A stretch of DNA of 35,515 nucleotides from Bacteroidales bacterium (GTDB taxonomy: Bacteria > Bacteroidota > Bacteroidia > Bacteroidales > PUMT01), in NCBI GenBank assembly GCA_007134675.1, contig SLKJ01000149.1, forward strand, positions 1-35,515, read 5' to 3'. Each line of letters starts with the position of its first letter. Within the stretch, counting starts at the first letter, position 1. Of the stretch, positions 16,424 through 25,850 are shown piece by piece. The notes below the pieces were generated by a model. The model made no database searches and was not told the DNA's origin. It saw nothing but the letters and a program-made list of their open reading frames with translations. A program made the position numbers and the translations under genes.

Positions 16424-18381
16424 TCAGTAGAAAGGACCTCAAATTCAGTGCGTCTGTTGATCTGATGGGCTGCCTCTTTCTGCTCCTCTGTTGGCAGTAA
16501 CTCAATAAAATCCTCTGTCAGTACAGTTCCTGAAGGCAGGAACGGGTATAAAGACTCAAGACGTTCATCAATGGTACGCGGTCTCGATTTACCGTAACCT
16601 ACCGGTACAAGACGCTCCGGTGATATACCATTCTCGATAAGATAATCAACAACCGATTGTGCACGCTTTTGAGATAACTCCATATTAAAGGCTGCACCTC
16701 CCCTGGAATCGGTATGGGAAGCCAGCTCAATGGTAATATGAGGGTTGTCATTCAGAATTTCTACCAGTTCGTCAAGAGCTACCATAGACTCAGGCCGAAG
16801 GTCCCATCTGGCAAAATCATAAAAAATATTCGGTAATTCGATTGGTTTTTCAAATGACTGAATTTCTATGGTAATTGAAAAGTCCTTGCTACTTTCCACC
16901 CCCCTTGTGGTCAGACCCCTTTTATTTGTAAGATATCCATCTTTTGAGGCAAGGAACACATAATCCACATTTGGTCTTAGCATAAAGCGAAAATCCCCTT
17001 TATCTCCTGTGTTGACCTCAGTAATTGTCCCGTCACTTCCTACCATCTTTACAGTAGATCCGGAAAGAATGTCTTCAGTGTCGGTATCTCTCACAATGCC
17101 ATCAACATTAAACATCAACGGAGGAAGATAGAAAGAGAAGATATTGTCAATACTACGACGGCCCCGGTTGGAACTGAAAAAACCTCTTTCGACATCATTC
17201 TCGAATACTATCCCGAAATCATCGGCCGGAGAGTTGATAGGATATCCCATATTCTGAACAAACCATCCGCCGTCTTCCTTTCTGGCTGCCCTGAAAATAT
17301 CCAGTCCGCCCATCCCGGGATGGCCATTTGATGAGAAATACAATGTTCCATCGGGATGAACATAAGGAAAAACCTCATCACCGGCTGTATTTATTTCGGG
17401 ACCCAGGTTGACCGGAGTTCCCCATGGAGAGTTTATGCTGCTGCGGGTCACCTTCCAGATATCCTTCCCTCCAATTCCTCCGGGCATATCTGACACAAAA
17501 TAGAGGGTAAGCTCATCAGGAGAGATTGCCGGATGCGCTGCAACAAGAGTATCAGGCGCCAGATCTATGACCTCGGGATTCCCCCATCTGTCGCCACTGC
17601 GGGTTGTCTGATAAATCTGGCAACCATTGTTTCTTCTCCTGACAGCCTTGCAACTGGTAAAGTACATCTCGGTATAACTCTGATTAAGAGAAGGAGTCCC
17701 CTCTTCAAATTCAGAATTTATGTTGTCAAGCAATGAAGGAGTGCTCCACCTCCCCTGCCTGTCTTTCCTTGATTCATAAATATTTGCAAAGTATTGGCCG
17801 GTTGCACCATGCCTGCTGTTTTCCTTGCCTTTCCTTGAAGAGGTAAAATAAACAAGGGTGTAGTCTCCATTGGCAAATGCGGGTGAATAATCACTCTCCC
17901 TTGAATTAAAAAAATTAACCTCTGTTATCTCATAAGGAGTAGGATTTTCCATCCACTGCATTGCAAGTCTTGATGATTCGATACCTGTTTCCGCCCTGGG
18001 ATCGTCGGGAACAAGTTCCTTGAAAATCTTGAATTGCTCAATGGCCTCTTCATACTTTTCATTCATTTTCAGCGCTTCACCATAGTACCAGTAGACTTCC
18101 GGATTGTCAAAATTACGGGTTATGGCTCTTCTGAACCAGTTTTCGGTTTGACGAATATCAGAAACCTTCATGTAACATCTGGCGATCTGAAAGACTATTT
18201 CCGTTCGAAGGTCCCTGTCGCTGACAGCAGAATATGCCTCCCTGTAAAGATCGATTGCTTCATAGTACTCTCCGGCATTATAAGCCCGTTCTGCCCTTTC
18301 AAGTCTTCGGGACTGACCATAAAGATCTGACAGAAAAAACATTCCCAGAATCAGAACCGCAAGGGTGGAATAGATCCTCAT
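16411..18381 (-). CDS. PorE-like OmpA-family protein (TPR, beta-propeller, CRD, OmpA_C)
   Basis: A 656-residue exported protein. The signal peptide MRIYSTLAVLILGMFFLS ends near LYGQS, with no lipobox Cys. Domain order: TPR repeats (about 25-135), WD40-like PD40 propeller (about 150-410, with PAISPDELTLYFVSDMPGG and YVHPDGTLYFSSNGHPG), a carboxypeptidase-regulatory-like beta domain (about 415-490), and an OmpA peptidoglycan-binding domain (about 515-650) with ELASHTDSRGGAAFNMELS and LVPVGYGKSRP. This is the architecture of Porphyromonas PorE, which links the type IX secretion machine to peptidoglycan. Bacteroidetes often have several paralogues, so PorE itself is not certain. It is preceded by the glnN terminator and overlaps the DHS-like gene tail-to-tail by 13 nt. 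Confidence 0.88.
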   Translation of the reverse strand: MRIYSTLAVLILGMFFLSDLYGQSRRLERAERAYNAGEYYEAIDLYREAYSAVSDRDLRTEIVFQIARCYMKVSDIRQTENWFRRAITRNFDNPEVYWYYGEALKMNEKYEEAIEQFKIFKELVPDDPRAETGIESSRLAMQWMENPTPYEITEVNFFNSRESDYSPAFANGDYTLVYFTSSRKGKENSRHGATGQYFANIYESRKDRQGRWSTPSLLDNINSEFEEGTPSLNQSYTEMYFTSCKAVRRRNNGCQIYQTTRSGDRWGNPEVIDLAPDTLVAAHPAISPDELTLYFVSDMPGGIGGKDIWKVTRSSINSPWGTPVNLGPEINTAGDEVFPYVHPDGTLYFSSNGHPGMGGLDIFRAARKEDGGWFVQNMGYPINSPADDFGIVFENDVERGFFSSNRGRRSIDNIFSFYLPPLMFNVDGIVRDTDTEDILSGSTVKMVGSDGTITEVNTGDKGDFRFMLRPNVDYVFLASKDGYLTNKRGLTTRGVESSKDFSITIEIQSFEKPIELPNIFYDFARWDLRPESMVALDELVEILNDNPHITIELASHTDSRGGAAFNMELSQKRAQSVVDYLIENGISPERLVPVGYGKSRPRTIDERLESLYPFLPSGTVLTEDFIELLPTEEQKEAAHQINRRTEFEVLSTDYEE

Positions 18382-18408
18382 TTCTAGAGAAATTATAATT
18401 GAAGTTTG

Positions 18409-18438
18409 TAAAAGTAGGAATTTTTATATCAAAACAAA
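18409..18438 (-). promoter_or_regulatory. Putative promoter of the PorE-like gene, TTTG-N18-TACTTTTA
   Basis: On the minus strand TTTG (CAAA at 18435-18438) precedes TACTTTTA (TAAAAGTA at 18409-18416) by 18 nt. The -7 box misses only the final G of TAnnTTTG. It starts inside the tail of the glnN terminator and lies 28 nt before the ATG. Confidence 0.4.
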
Positions 18439-18466
18439 ACCGGGACAAAATATATTGTCCCGGTTT
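18427..18466 (-). terminator. Rho-independent terminator of glnN
   Basis: AAACCGGGACAA (18437-18448) and TTGTCCCGGTTT (18455-18466) form a perfect 12-bp stem with a 6-nt loop. On the minus strand it is followed by a T-rich tail (GTTTTGTTTTGAT). It lies 40 nt after the glnN stop. Confidence 0.9.
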
Positions 18467-18505
18467 GCCAAACTTATGAAAAAAAACCAACCTAGTACCT
18501 CATAA

Positions 18506-20695
18506 TTATCTGATGAAAAGCAATTCCCTGTATTTCGGAAGCGGCCAGATTTCATCATCCACTATCATCTCAAGATGATCAATCTGATATCTGATCTCAT
18601 CCAGGTAAGGCTTCACTTTGTCTGCATATTCCCTTGCTTTAACATCCACCTCCTCAATAACATTTGCTTTCCTTCTTTCATCAATCATATTGTTGACCCT
18701 TATATTTACCACAGAAGAGCGATCTGATATCTCCTTGATTGATTCAAGCTGTGTTCCGGCAAGTTTATTGAAATCAGTTTCTGAGAATAACTCCTTAAGC
18801 CCCTTTACATTTTCAATAAGAGTGTTCTGATATCGATATACTGTCGGGAGTATGTGATTAACAGCCAGATCACCCAGAACCCTTGACTCTATCTGTATCT
18901 TCTTTGTATACTTCTCCATATCTATTTCAAGCCTTGCATCCAGTTCACGTGGAGTAAACACTTTCATTTCTGCAAAAATTTCCTTTGAAGAAGGAGAAAC
19001 AGAAGCAGACAAAGCCTCAAGTACATCACTTACATTTGTAAGTCCGCGTTTTTCAGCTTCTTTTTTCCATTCCTCAGAATAGTTGTTTCCATCAAACCTT
19101 ACATTTTTTGAAGCCAGTATAAACTTTTTAATTACCTGAAAAATGGCTTCATCTTTTTTAACACCTTCTTCAATAAGCTTCTCGACCTCCTCCTTAAACT
19201 CTATTAACTGCTTGGCTACAATAGTGTTAAGGGCAATCATCGGTGAGGCAACATTGGTTGAAGCGCCCACAGCCCTGAACTCAAATCTGTTTCCGGTAAA
19301 AGCAAATGGTGATGTCCGGTTGCGGTCGGTATTGTCTGGCATGATTTCAGGAATTTTACCAACATCCAGCTTCAATTCGGTCTTTTCATCCGGACTCATC
19401 TTCTTACCTGAAACCCGGGTCTCAATCTCGTCAAGTATTTTATTCATCTCTTCACCCAGAAATACTGACATTATTGAAGGAGGGGCTTCAGCCGCTCCCA
19501 GCCTGTGCTCATTGCCTATAGAAACAATGCTTGACCGGAGCAGATCCTGATATTCAAATACACCCTTTATCACTGACACGAAAAAGGATAGAAACAGCAT
19601 ATTTGTTTTCGGTGTTTTACCCGGAGAGAAAAGATTTACCCCTGTATTGGTGATCAGTGACCAGTTGCAATGCTTGCCCGAGCCGTTTACATCCTTATAA
19701 GGCTTTTCATGGAACAAAACCTTGAAATTATGCTTTTTTGCGACCCTTTTCATGACTGTCATCAGCAACTGGTTATGATCAGTTGCAAGATTTACTTCTT
19801 CAAAAACAGGGGCGCATTCGTACTGGTTCGGTGCAACCTCATTGTGACGGGTTTTTATGGGTATTCCAAGTTTATAGGCTTCAATCTCAAATTCCTTCAT
19901 AAACGAAGCAACCCTCATGGGAATGTAGCCGAAGTAATGGTCTGCCAGCTGCTGATCCTTGGCAGCAGAGTGCCCCATCAGGGTACGGTCAGACAGTTTC
20001 AGGTCCGGTCTGGCGCTGAAAAGGGCTTCATCAACAAGAAAATATTCCTGTTCACATCCCAGGCCTACAATGACCTTGGTTACGTTTTTATCAAAATAAT
20101 TACACAGATCCACAGCTGCTTTGTCAACTGCTTCAATAGATTTGAGAAGCGGGGTTTTATAATCCAGCGAATCACCCTTGAAAGAAACATAAACAGAAGG
20201 GATACACAGAGTATTTCCCATGACAAAAGCAGGCGAAGAGGGATCCCAGGCAGTATAACCGCGTGCTTCAAATGTATTCCTCATTCCACCGCTGGGAAGG
20301 CTTGAAGCATCAGGTTCCTGCTGAACAAGCTTACCCCCGTCAAAGTTTTCAATTACAGAAGCATCGGAAGCAGGCTCAAAAAATGCATCGTGCTTTTCTG
20401 CTGTTGCTCCTGTAAGCGGATGGAACCAGTGAGTATAATGCGTGGCTCCCCGGTCAATTGCCCAGGCTTTCATACCTGATGAAATCTGATTGGAGACCTT
20501 CCGGTCGACTTTAGTTCCTTTATCAATAGCTTCCATAACGCTGTCGAACGCTTCCTGGGATAAATATTCCTGCATTCTCTTCTTGTTGAAAACGTTAATT
20601 GCAAAGTAATCAGATGTCTTCTTAGAAGGGGACTGTACCTCAAGGGGATGGCGCGAAATAGTTTGTTCTAGTGCTTTAAATCGCAGTGTACTCAT
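18506..20695 (-). CDS. glnN: Glutamine synthetase type III
   Basis: Makes glutamine from glutamate, ammonia and ATP. At 729 residues it has the large GSIII size typical of Bacteroidetes, not the about 450-470 of GSI. Recognisable stretches: THWFHPLTGATAEKHDAFFE (about residues 102-121), VGLGCEQEYFLVDEALF (glutamate-binding EQEYF), KTRHNEVAPNQYECAPVFEE, FHEKPYKDVNGSGKHCNWSL (HxxxGSGxHxNxS-type catalytic stretch) and NRTSPFAFTGNRFEFRAVG. It forms a dodecamer in characterised members. It is monocistronic: own promoter, own terminator. Nitrogen control is likely but no specific operator was recognised. Confidence 0.97.
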   Translation of the reverse strand: MSTLRFKALEQTISRHPLEVQSPSKKTSDYFAINVFNKKRMQEYLSQEAFDSVMEAIDKGTKVDRKVSNQISSGMKAWAIDRGATHYTHWFHPLTGATAEKHDAFFEPASDASVIENFDGGKLVQQEPDASSLPSGGMRNTFEARGYTAWDPSSPAFVMGNTLCIPSVYVSFKGDSLDYKTPLLKSIEAVDKAAVDLCNYFDKNVTKVIVGLGCEQEYFLVDEALFSARPDLKLSDRTLMGHSAAKDQQLADHYFGYIPMRVASFMKEFEIEAYKLGIPIKTRHNEVAPNQYECAPVFEEVNLATDHNQLLMTVMKRVAKKHNFKVLFHEKPYKDVNGSGKHCNWSLITNTGVNLFSPGKTPKTNMLFLSFFVSVIKGVFEYQDLLRSSIVSIGNEHRLGAAEAPPSIMSVFLGEEMNKILDEIETRVSGKKMSPDEKTELKLDVGKIPEIMPDNTDRNRTSPFAFTGNRFEFRAVGASTNVASPMIALNTIVAKQLIEFKEEVEKLIEEGVKKDEAIFQVIKKFILASKNVRFDGNNYSEEWKKEAEKRGLTNVSDVLEALSASVSPSSKEIFAEMKVFTPRELDARLEIDMEKYTKKIQIESRVLGDLAVNHILPTVYRYQNTLIENVKGLKELFSETDFNKLAGTQLESIKEISDRSSVVNIRVNNMIDERRKANVIEEVDVKAREYADKVKPYLDEIRYQIDHLEMIVDDEIWPLPKYRELLFIR

Positions 20696-20737
20696 GGTTA
20701 AATTGTTTTTTTGGTTTTGATTTCTATAATTTCAGCA

Positions 20738-20769
20738 CAAAAGTATGTTTTTTTTATCATTCCCCCAAA
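20738..20769 (-). promoter_or_regulatory. glnN promoter, TTTG-N20-TACTTTTG
   Basis: On the minus strand TTTG (CAAA at 20766-20769) and TACTTTTG (CAAAAGTA at 20738-20745) are separated by exactly 20 nt, a full match to the Bacteroidetes -33/-7 consensus. It lies about 43 nt before the ATG. Confidence 0.8.
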
Positions 20770-21009
20770 TTTTTTACCCCTATATGATCATTTTTATTAT
20801 TTTAGCTTGCTTATACCCCCTATTTTACATATAATATTCCAGAATTTTATACAAATATCACATCATCAATATCCGTATCGGACTTAACCTGATTTTTAAA
20901 ATAACGCCATAATTATTTAACCCAGGCTTCATAAGAAATTAACCACCTGGATCCATACCTGTAATCAATCTCCAGCCTGCAGGAGAAATAGTATTATGAA
21001 GGGTATTGC
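20770..21009. other. Non-coding gap between the M20 dipeptidase and glnN
   Basis: Together with the glnN promoter and the dipeptidase terminator this is a 420-nt gap. The remainder is AT-rich with poly-A/T stretches. I find no credible gene, tRNA or repeat in it. Confidence 0.5.
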
Positions 21010-21052
21010 AATAAAAGAAAATGGCTTCGGTAATCAATTATACTGAAGCCAT
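21010..21052 (-). terminator. Rho-independent terminator of the M20 dipeptidase gene
   Basis: ATGGCTTCGGTA (21021-21032) pairs with TATACTGAAGCCAT (21039-21052) over about 12 bp with one G-T wobble. On the minus strand the stem is followed by TTTTCTTTTATT. It lies about 63 nt after the stop codon. Confidence 0.8.
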
Positions 21053-21115
21053 CCTGATTTGGAAAAGATAATTACAATCAAACAGATCTAATGTGTTGTT
21101 GCCTGACCCGGCAAT

Positions 21116-22489
21116 TCAATTATCCCCTTTCATATACTCTCTGTAGAAATAAGTAATGGTCTCTATTCCTTTGTAGAAATTCCATAACGGATAATTCTCA
21201 TTGGGTGAATGAATGGCATCGCTTTCCAGTCCGAATCCCATAAGGATTGACTTCACTCCAAGGACCTTTTCAAACAGTGAAATTATGGGTATACTCCCCC
21301 CGCTCCGGAAGGGTATTGGTTTCTTACCGAAAGAGGTTTCATAAGCCCTGCTGGCAGCCAGGTAGGCCGGGTGGTCAACCGGCGAGACATATCCTTCTCC
21401 CCCGTGTAGAACATTTGCTGAAACCCTGACTCCCGGTGGAGCAATAGACTTGAAGTGTCTGATAAAAAGCTCATCTGTCTTTTTGGAACTCTGATTGGGA
21501 ACAAGCCTGATTGAAATTTTGGCATAAGCTTTTGCTGGTAGTATTGTCTTGGCTCCTTCACCGGTATAACCTCCCCATATGCCATTAACATCAAGCGAAG
21601 GCCGTATCCCTGTCCGTTCCATTGTTGAATAACCGGACTCTCCGTCAAGTTCGTCAACTTCAATTTCCTTTTTATAATTATCAATGTTAAACGGAGCCTT
21701 TGCCATCTCCTCACGCTCGCGGGGACTGACTTCCAGGACATCATCGTAGAAACCAGGTATAGTAATCCGGTTGTTATCATCTGTGAGCGATGCAATCATT
21801 TTTGCCAGAACATTGACGGGGTTTACCACAGCTCCTCCGAACAGACCCGAATGAAGGTCCCGGCCGGGCCCGGCAACCTCAACCTCAAAATAACTGAGGC
21901 CGCGCAACCCGGTAGTTATTGAAGGGACATCCCGGGCTATCATACTGGTATCTGAAACAAGTATTACATCACAATGGAGCTTATCCTTATTCTCCATACA
22001 GAATTTTCCAAGGCTGGGAGAACCGATCTCTTCCTCCCCCTCAATCATGAATTTCACGTTACAGGGCAGCGAGTCTGTCCTGTTCATGAATTCAAATGCT
22101 TTGACATGCATAAAAAGCTGCCCTTTATCATCATCAGCGCCTCTTCCCCATATCCTGTCTTCACGTATCTCCGGTTCAAAGGGCGGCGACTTCCAAAGAT
22201 CAAGCGGTTCAGGAGGCTGCACATCATAATGGCCATAAACCATAACAGATGGAAGTGATGGATCAATAATCTTCTCAGCGTAAACTACCGGATGGCCCTC
22301 AGTGGAAATAACTTCCGCATTTTCTGCACCGGCATCAAGCAGAGACTTTTTCAGAAAATCACAAGCCCTGTACATATCCTCCTTGTGTTCATTCTTTGAA
22401 CTCACTGATGGTATTCGAAGAAGTTCGAATAACTCGTCGATAAACCGGACCTTATTTTTTTCGATATATGCGCTGATGTTTTGCATCAT
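21116..22489 (-). CDS. M20 family metallodipeptidase (CNDP/PepV-like)
   Basis: A zinc dipeptidase of about 457 residues, probably cytosolic and recycling peptide fragments. Metal motifs: VYGHYDVQPP (His/Asp), WGRGADDDKGQ (bridging Asp), IEGEEEIGSPS (catalytic and metal Glu) and a later LVSDTSM. A dimerisation domain follows, with DLHSGLFGGAVVNPVNVLAK, and C-terminal FRSGGSIPIISL and ESDAIHSPNENYPLWNF (metal His). I start at the ATG at 22487-22489 (MMQN); a longer frame to 22534 would need TTG and adds an unconserved stretch. The next Met, 3 nt on, is equally possible. Specificity is not readable; many relatives take dipeptides broadly. It follows DUF3109 by 87 nt. Confidence 0.92.
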   Translation of the reverse strand: MMQNISAYIEKNKVRFIDELFELLRIPSVSSKNEHKEDMYRACDFLKKSLLDAGAENAEVISTEGHPVVYAEKIIDPSLPSVMVYGHYDVQPPEPLDLWKSPPFEPEIREDRIWGRGADDDKGQLFMHVKAFEFMNRTDSLPCNVKFMIEGEEEIGSPSLGKFCMENKDKLHCDVILVSDTSMIARDVPSITTGLRGLSYFEVEVAGPGRDLHSGLFGGAVVNPVNVLAKMIASLTDDNNRITIPGFYDDVLEVSPREREEMAKAPFNIDNYKKEIEVDELDGESGYSTMERTGIRPSLDVNGIWGGYTGEGAKTILPAKAYAKISIRLVPNQSSKKTDELFIRHFKSIAPPGVRVSANVLHGGEGYVSPVDHPAYLAASRAYETSFGKKPIPFRSGGSIPIISLFEKVLGVKSILMGFGLESDAIHSPNENYPLWNFYKGIETITYFYREYMKGDN

Positions 22490-22576
22490 AATATAATTTT
22501 TAAAAAGAGATATCGGGAATGTAATATTAACCAATTTTTAAGAATCTGCCCAACCGGTTAAGTTAAAAAGGTTTTA

Positions 22577-23161
22577 TTACGGTTTCCCGGAAAAAGATTC
22601 AGCCGCTATCTCCAGTTCCCTGTAAAAATCCTTACCGAACCTGCGGATAACTGACTCTCTGCAAAAAACAAAAACAGGAACGTTGAGTTTCTGTCCGTTT
22701 GGTATTGCAGGTTTGCATATTGGCCAGCGATCATAGTTGACAGCGGTAAACCCAGCATACTCCTTAACCCTGATAGGATAGAGGTGACATGAAACCGGTT
22801 TCCGGAAGGAAATCTTTCCGTCCGACCAGGCCTTTTCAATGGCACAACGTGCAATGTCTCCATCAAATACCGCATAGACACACTCCTTTTCATTCAGAAG
22901 CGGAGTAACGGCCTCATCATCATCAGGATCCCTGACATGTTTACCCTGGCGATCAATTGCATCAACCGCCTCAGGCCGAAGGTAAGTTCTGATAACTGCA
23001 TAAATATCCTCCAGCACCATCAGCTCTTCCTCAAGCAAGGGCGCACCTGCATCTCCTTTCACACAGCATGCTCCCCTGCACCTCCCAAGATCGCAGACGA
23101 ACCTCTCATTAAGAAGGGAGAGTCCTATAACCTTGTCATTTATCTGAAGCATCTCACTCAT
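22577..23161 (-). CDS. DUF3109 family cysteine-rich protein
   Basis: A 194-residue protein of the DUF3109 family, of unknown function and common in Bacteroidetes. It has a dense cysteine set [19 protein letters not shown] (C23, C28, C32, C33), then later [32 protein letters not shown] and VFCRES. These resemble the metal-binding pattern of YkgJ-type CxxCxxxC zinc/iron-sulfur proteins. No signal peptide. Its ATG overlaps the gpmI stop by 4 nt (ATGA), so translation is coupled to phosphoglycerate mutase; any functional link is unproven. Confidence 0.88.
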   Translation of the reverse strand: MSEMLQINDKVIGLSLLNERFVCDLGRCRGACCVKGDAGAPLLEEELMVLEDIYAVIRTYLRPEAVDAIDRQGKHVRDPDDDEAVTPLLNEKECVYAVFDGDIARCAIEKAWSDGKISFRKPVSCHLYPIRVKEYAGFTAVNYDRWPICKPAIPNGQKLNVPVFVFCRESVIRRFGKDFYRELEIAAESFSGKP

Positions 23162-24681
23162 TTGACCAGCACCTTTCCTGTCATCTCTTCAGATGCAGGA
23201 ATAGACATGATATGAAGAAGAGTTGGCGCTACATCAGCCAGTATCCCATCATCAATTTCACTGTATTTGTCTGATACCAGTATACAGGGAACAGGATTAA
23301 GGGAGTGAGCTGTATTAACAGATCCGTCAGGATTAAGAGCATTGTCGGCATTTCCGTGATCAGCAATTATCATGCTTTCATATCCGTTAGCCCGGGCTGC
23401 TTCCACAACTTCACCCACACAGGCATCAACTGTTTCAACAGCCTTTCTTATTGCCTCGTAAACTCCCGAATGGCCCACCATATCACAATTAGCAAAATTC
23501 AAACAGATAAAATCGGCACTCTTATTTTTAATCTCCTTTACGACTGCGTCTCTTACCTCCGGGGCACTCATTTCTGGTTGAAGATCATAGGTAGCCACCT
23601 TTGGTGAGGGTATCAATATCCTTTTCTCATTTTCAAATTCATTCTCACGGCCACCGGAGAAGAAAAAGGTAACATGCCCGTATTTTTCAGTCTCGGCTAT
23701 CCTCAACTGTTTTTTCCCGGCCCGGGCAACCAGCTCGCCCATGGTATCTGTCAGGTTTTCCTTGTCGAACAGAATTTTAACACCTTTGAAAGTGTCGTCA
23801 TATCTGGTCATAGTCACATAATGCAAAGGCATCGTCTTCATATCATGTTCCGGAAAGTCTTTCTGAGTTAATACTATTGTGATCTCCCTTAACCTGTCAG
23901 TGCGGAAGTTGAAACAGAGAACTACATCACCGGGACTGATTTTACCCAGGGGTTGCCCGGAATCATCAACCATAACTATTGGTTTTATAAACTCATCTGT
24001 TATATCCTCATCATATGATTTCTTTATCGCCTTCAGAATATCTGTAGATTGATTCCCCTTACCATGCACAAGGAGGTCATAGGCTATTTTTACCCTCTCC
24101 CAACGTTTATCCCTGTCCATTGCGTAATAACGTCCGACAAGTGATGCAATCTTACCGTTGGAACTTTCGAGGTGTTCCTGAAGATTGCTGATAAAGCCGT
24201 AACCGCTTTTAGGATCGGTATCCCTTCCGTCAGTGAATGCGTGGACAAATACATCTTTCAATCCATATTCTTTTGTTATATCACACAACTTATAAAGGTG
24301 TCTGTCGGATGAATGCACACCACCATCACTTACCAGTCCCAGAAAATGAACAGCTTTGTTGTTATCTTTTGCATAACCCATTGCCTCCTTCAGGACCGGA
24401 TTCCCGGATATACTGTTATCCTCTATAGCAAGATTAATTTTAACAAGGTCCTGATATACTTTTCTGCCGGCACCGATATTAAGATGCCCCACCTCAGAAT
24501 TACCCATTTGTCCCTCGGGTAATCCTACATGTTCTCCTGATGCAAGCAGACTCGAACTGGGATATTTCTGAGCCAGCATATCCATTACCGGTGTATTGGC
24601 ATTATGTATGATGTCAGATCTGGATTTGTCACCCATCCCCCAACCATCAAGTATAATAAGTATAGTCTTTTTATTTTCCAT
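23158..24681 (-). CDS. gpmI: 2,3-bisphosphoglycerate-independent phosphoglycerate mutase
   Basis: A glycolytic enzyme interconverting 3- and 2-phosphoglycerate with two manganese ions. 507 residues, standard length. Motifs: [20 protein letters not shown] (metal Asp), the phosphorylated serine S62 in [52 protein letters not shown], and the C-terminal metal site [15 protein letters not shown] followed by [14 protein letters not shown]. It is followed by DUF3109 in a 4-nt overlap. Own promoter upstream. Confidence 0.97.
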   Translation of the reverse strand: MENKKTILIILDGWGMGDKSRSDIIHNANTPVMDMLAQKYPSSSLLASGEHVGLPEGQMGNSEVGHLNIGAGRKVYQDLVKINLAIEDNSISGNPVLKEAMGYAKDNNKAVHFLGLVSDGGVHSSDRHLYKLCDITKEYGLKDVFVHAFTDGRDTDPKSGYGFISNLQEHLESSNGKIASLVGRYYAMDRDKRWERVKIAYDLLVHGKGNQSTDILKAIKKSYDEDITDEFIKPIVMVDDSGQPLGKISPGDVVLCFNFRTDRLREITIVLTQKDFPEHDMKTMPLHYVTMTRYDDTFKGVKILFDKENLTDTMGELVARAGKKQLRIAETEKYGHVTFFFSGGRENEFENEKRILIPSPKVATYDLQPEMSAPEVRDAVVKEIKNKSADFICLNFANCDMVGHSGVYEAIRKAVETVDACVGEVVEAARANGYESMIIADHGNADNALNPDGSVNTAHSLNPVPCILVSDKYSEIDDGILADVAPTLLHIMSIPASEEMTGKVLVK

Positions 24682-24712
24682 AATATTGATTTTATCTTTT
24701 TAAAATATCCTG

Positions 24713-24720
24713 CAAAAGTA
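24713..24720 (-). promoter_or_regulatory. -7 box (TACTTTTG) for gpmI
   Basis: On the minus strand TACTTTTG matches TAnnTTTG, 31 nt before the gpmI ATG. The -33 region 20 nt further up reads GGTTT, a weak TTTG equivalent. Confidence 0.55.
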
Positions 24721-24774
24721 TTCTTTTTAGTGCAGCTAAAAAACCGCTATAGAAAATAAATTGCCGGCGGCTGG

Positions 24775-24803
24775 TTGACTCTTACATCGTTTTGATATAT
24801 TTG
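24775..24803 (+). promoter_or_regulatory. Promoter for the DUF3267 gene, TTG-N18-TATATTTG
   Basis: TTG at 24775-24777 and TATATTTG at 24796-24803 fit the Bacteroidetes elements, with a slightly short 18-nt spacer. The ATG at 24872 is about 69 nt downstream. Confidence 0.55.
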
Positions 24804-24871
24804 TGTTGCATCCTGGTCCAAAATTAATAATATAAATATCACACCAGGTATAAAAGAATAATTTAATTCCC

Positions 24872-25504
24872 ATGGAAAAAACTCCCCGGATAGAACAACT
24901 TAATGATCCGGAAAAATACCGTCTGATTAAAATCCTAAGACATGATGAAGTGGTGCATTTTGTTGTTGAGCAACTGAAACGATTCAGATTGCCGATGCTC
25001 TTCTTTTATTTATTCACTTCAGCATTGCTGCTGCTGATGGTTGCATTCAGCATATATAATTACTATAATCCGGTTATTTCAATGCGGTCATGGATTCTTT
25101 ATTTTCTGTCAGGGATATTTTCGGGAATGATACTCGTAATACCGTTTCATGAAGGTTTGCATGGCCTGGCTTACAGGATTGCCGGAGCAAAGAAGATTAA
25201 ATACGGCATAGATCTTAAACAGATGCTATTTTACGCAAGTGCCCCCGGATTTGTGGCCGGCAGTAAGGAGTTCATGATGGTTGCCCTCTTCCCTTTTACT
25301 ATTATCAATATTTTTTTTGCCGCCGGTATTATTTTTGGTGATCCTCCACTTCAATGGGGTTCCCTTGTTGCTCTGTTTATACACAGCACTCTTTGCATTG
25401 GTGATTTTGCCATGATAAACTATATGGTATCATATCAGGGCAGGGGATTGTACACTTATGATGATGATTGTAAAAAAACCAGCTACTTTTATATCCGGTG
25501 CTGA
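24872..25504 (+). CDS. DUF3267 integral membrane protein (putative zinc metalloprotease)
   Basis: A 210-residue membrane protein with the DUF3267 pattern. Predicted segments: about 41-63 (LFFYLFTSALLLLMVAFSIY), 73-91, about 133-150 (VALFPFTIINIFFAAGIIF) and about 165-185. The motif HEGLH (H93, E94, H97) in VIPFHEGLHGLAYRIAG lies at the end of a membrane helix and fits an HExxH-like zinc-protease signature. Site-2-protease-like activity is suggested for the family but not shown. The C-terminus YTYDDDCKKTSYFYIRC is cytosolic or hydrophilic. It is a single gene with its own promoter, and ends about 135 nt before tRNA-Phe, which runs on the other strand. Confidence 0.82.
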   Translation: MEKTPRIEQLNDPEKYRLIKILRHDEVVHFVVEQLKRFRLPMLFFYLFTSALLLLMVAFSIYNYYNPVISMRSWILYFLSGIFSGMILVIPFHEGLHGLAYRIAGAKKIKYGIDLKQMLFYASAPGFVAGSKEFMMVALFPFTIINIFFAAGIIFGDPPLQWGSLVALFIHSTLCIGDFAMINYMVSYQGRGLYTYDDDCKKTSYFYIRC

Positions 25505-25625
25505 ATGCATAATACCATTTATCAACCAGTTGGTGGCTCAAAAAAGCATAAGTGAAACTGATCCGGAGGTTGTCCGGGCTGCAGTGATGAATTCGATTCG
25601 GGGCAGAAAAGAAAAAGGCAGCTGA
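25458..25625 (+). CDS. Possible 55-residue small protein overlapping the DUF3267 gene end
   Basis: A frame opening at three tandem ATGs (25458, 25461, 25464) runs out of frame through the last 47 nt of the DUF3267 gene and ends at TGA 25623-25625, inside the tRNA-Phe terminator. It contains FISGAECIIPFINQLVAQ and a basic tail NSIRGRKEKGS. I do not recognise it. There is no ribosome site, and the overlap plus terminator location argue against a real gene; the amino-acid mix looks protein-like, which is the only support. Confidence 0.2.
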   Translation: MMMIVKKPATFISGAECIIPFINQLVAQKSISETDPEVVRAAVMNSIRGRKEKGS

Positions 25626-25634
25626 CGGGCTGCC
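25607..25634 (-). terminator. Terminator of tRNA-Phe
   Basis: GGCAGC (25617-25622) and GCTGCC (25629-25634) form a 6-bp GC stem with a 6-nt loop. On the minus strand it is followed by TTTTTCTTTTC. It starts 7 nt after the tRNA 3' end. Confidence 0.8.
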
Positions 25635-25640
25635 CGTGGG

Positions 25641-25713
<73 letters not shown>

Positions 25714-25810
25714 CGGAAATCAGGACTGCAAATCTATCAAAAAAAAACATTTTTCAAAATGATTTTACTATCTAATTCTGTTTTTATTTAAACTTTATAT
25801 TTCGTTAAGT

Positions 25811-25818
25811 TATTTTTG
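25811..25818 (+). promoter_or_regulatory. -7 box (TATTTTTG) for the M16 protease
   Basis: TATTTTTG matches TAnnTTTG, 32 nt before the ATG at 25851. The -33 position is only T-rich (TTTA). Confidence 0.45.
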
Positions 25819-25850
25819 TCCAATATCAGATTTACACTTTTTAATTAATA

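Noticed and set aside
19670-20305. A 211-codon plus-strand reading frame
   Set aside because: It lies entirely antisense to the conserved glnN coding sequence, has no family features or start signals, and is a shadow frame.
21283-21795. A 170-codon minus-strand reading frame
   Set aside because: It is inside the M20 dipeptidase gene in another frame; the dipeptidase frame carries all the metal motifs.
22490-22534. Upstream TTG start for the M20 dipeptidase
   Set aside because: A non-ATG start with an unconserved leader; ATG at 22487-22489 gives the normal N-terminus.
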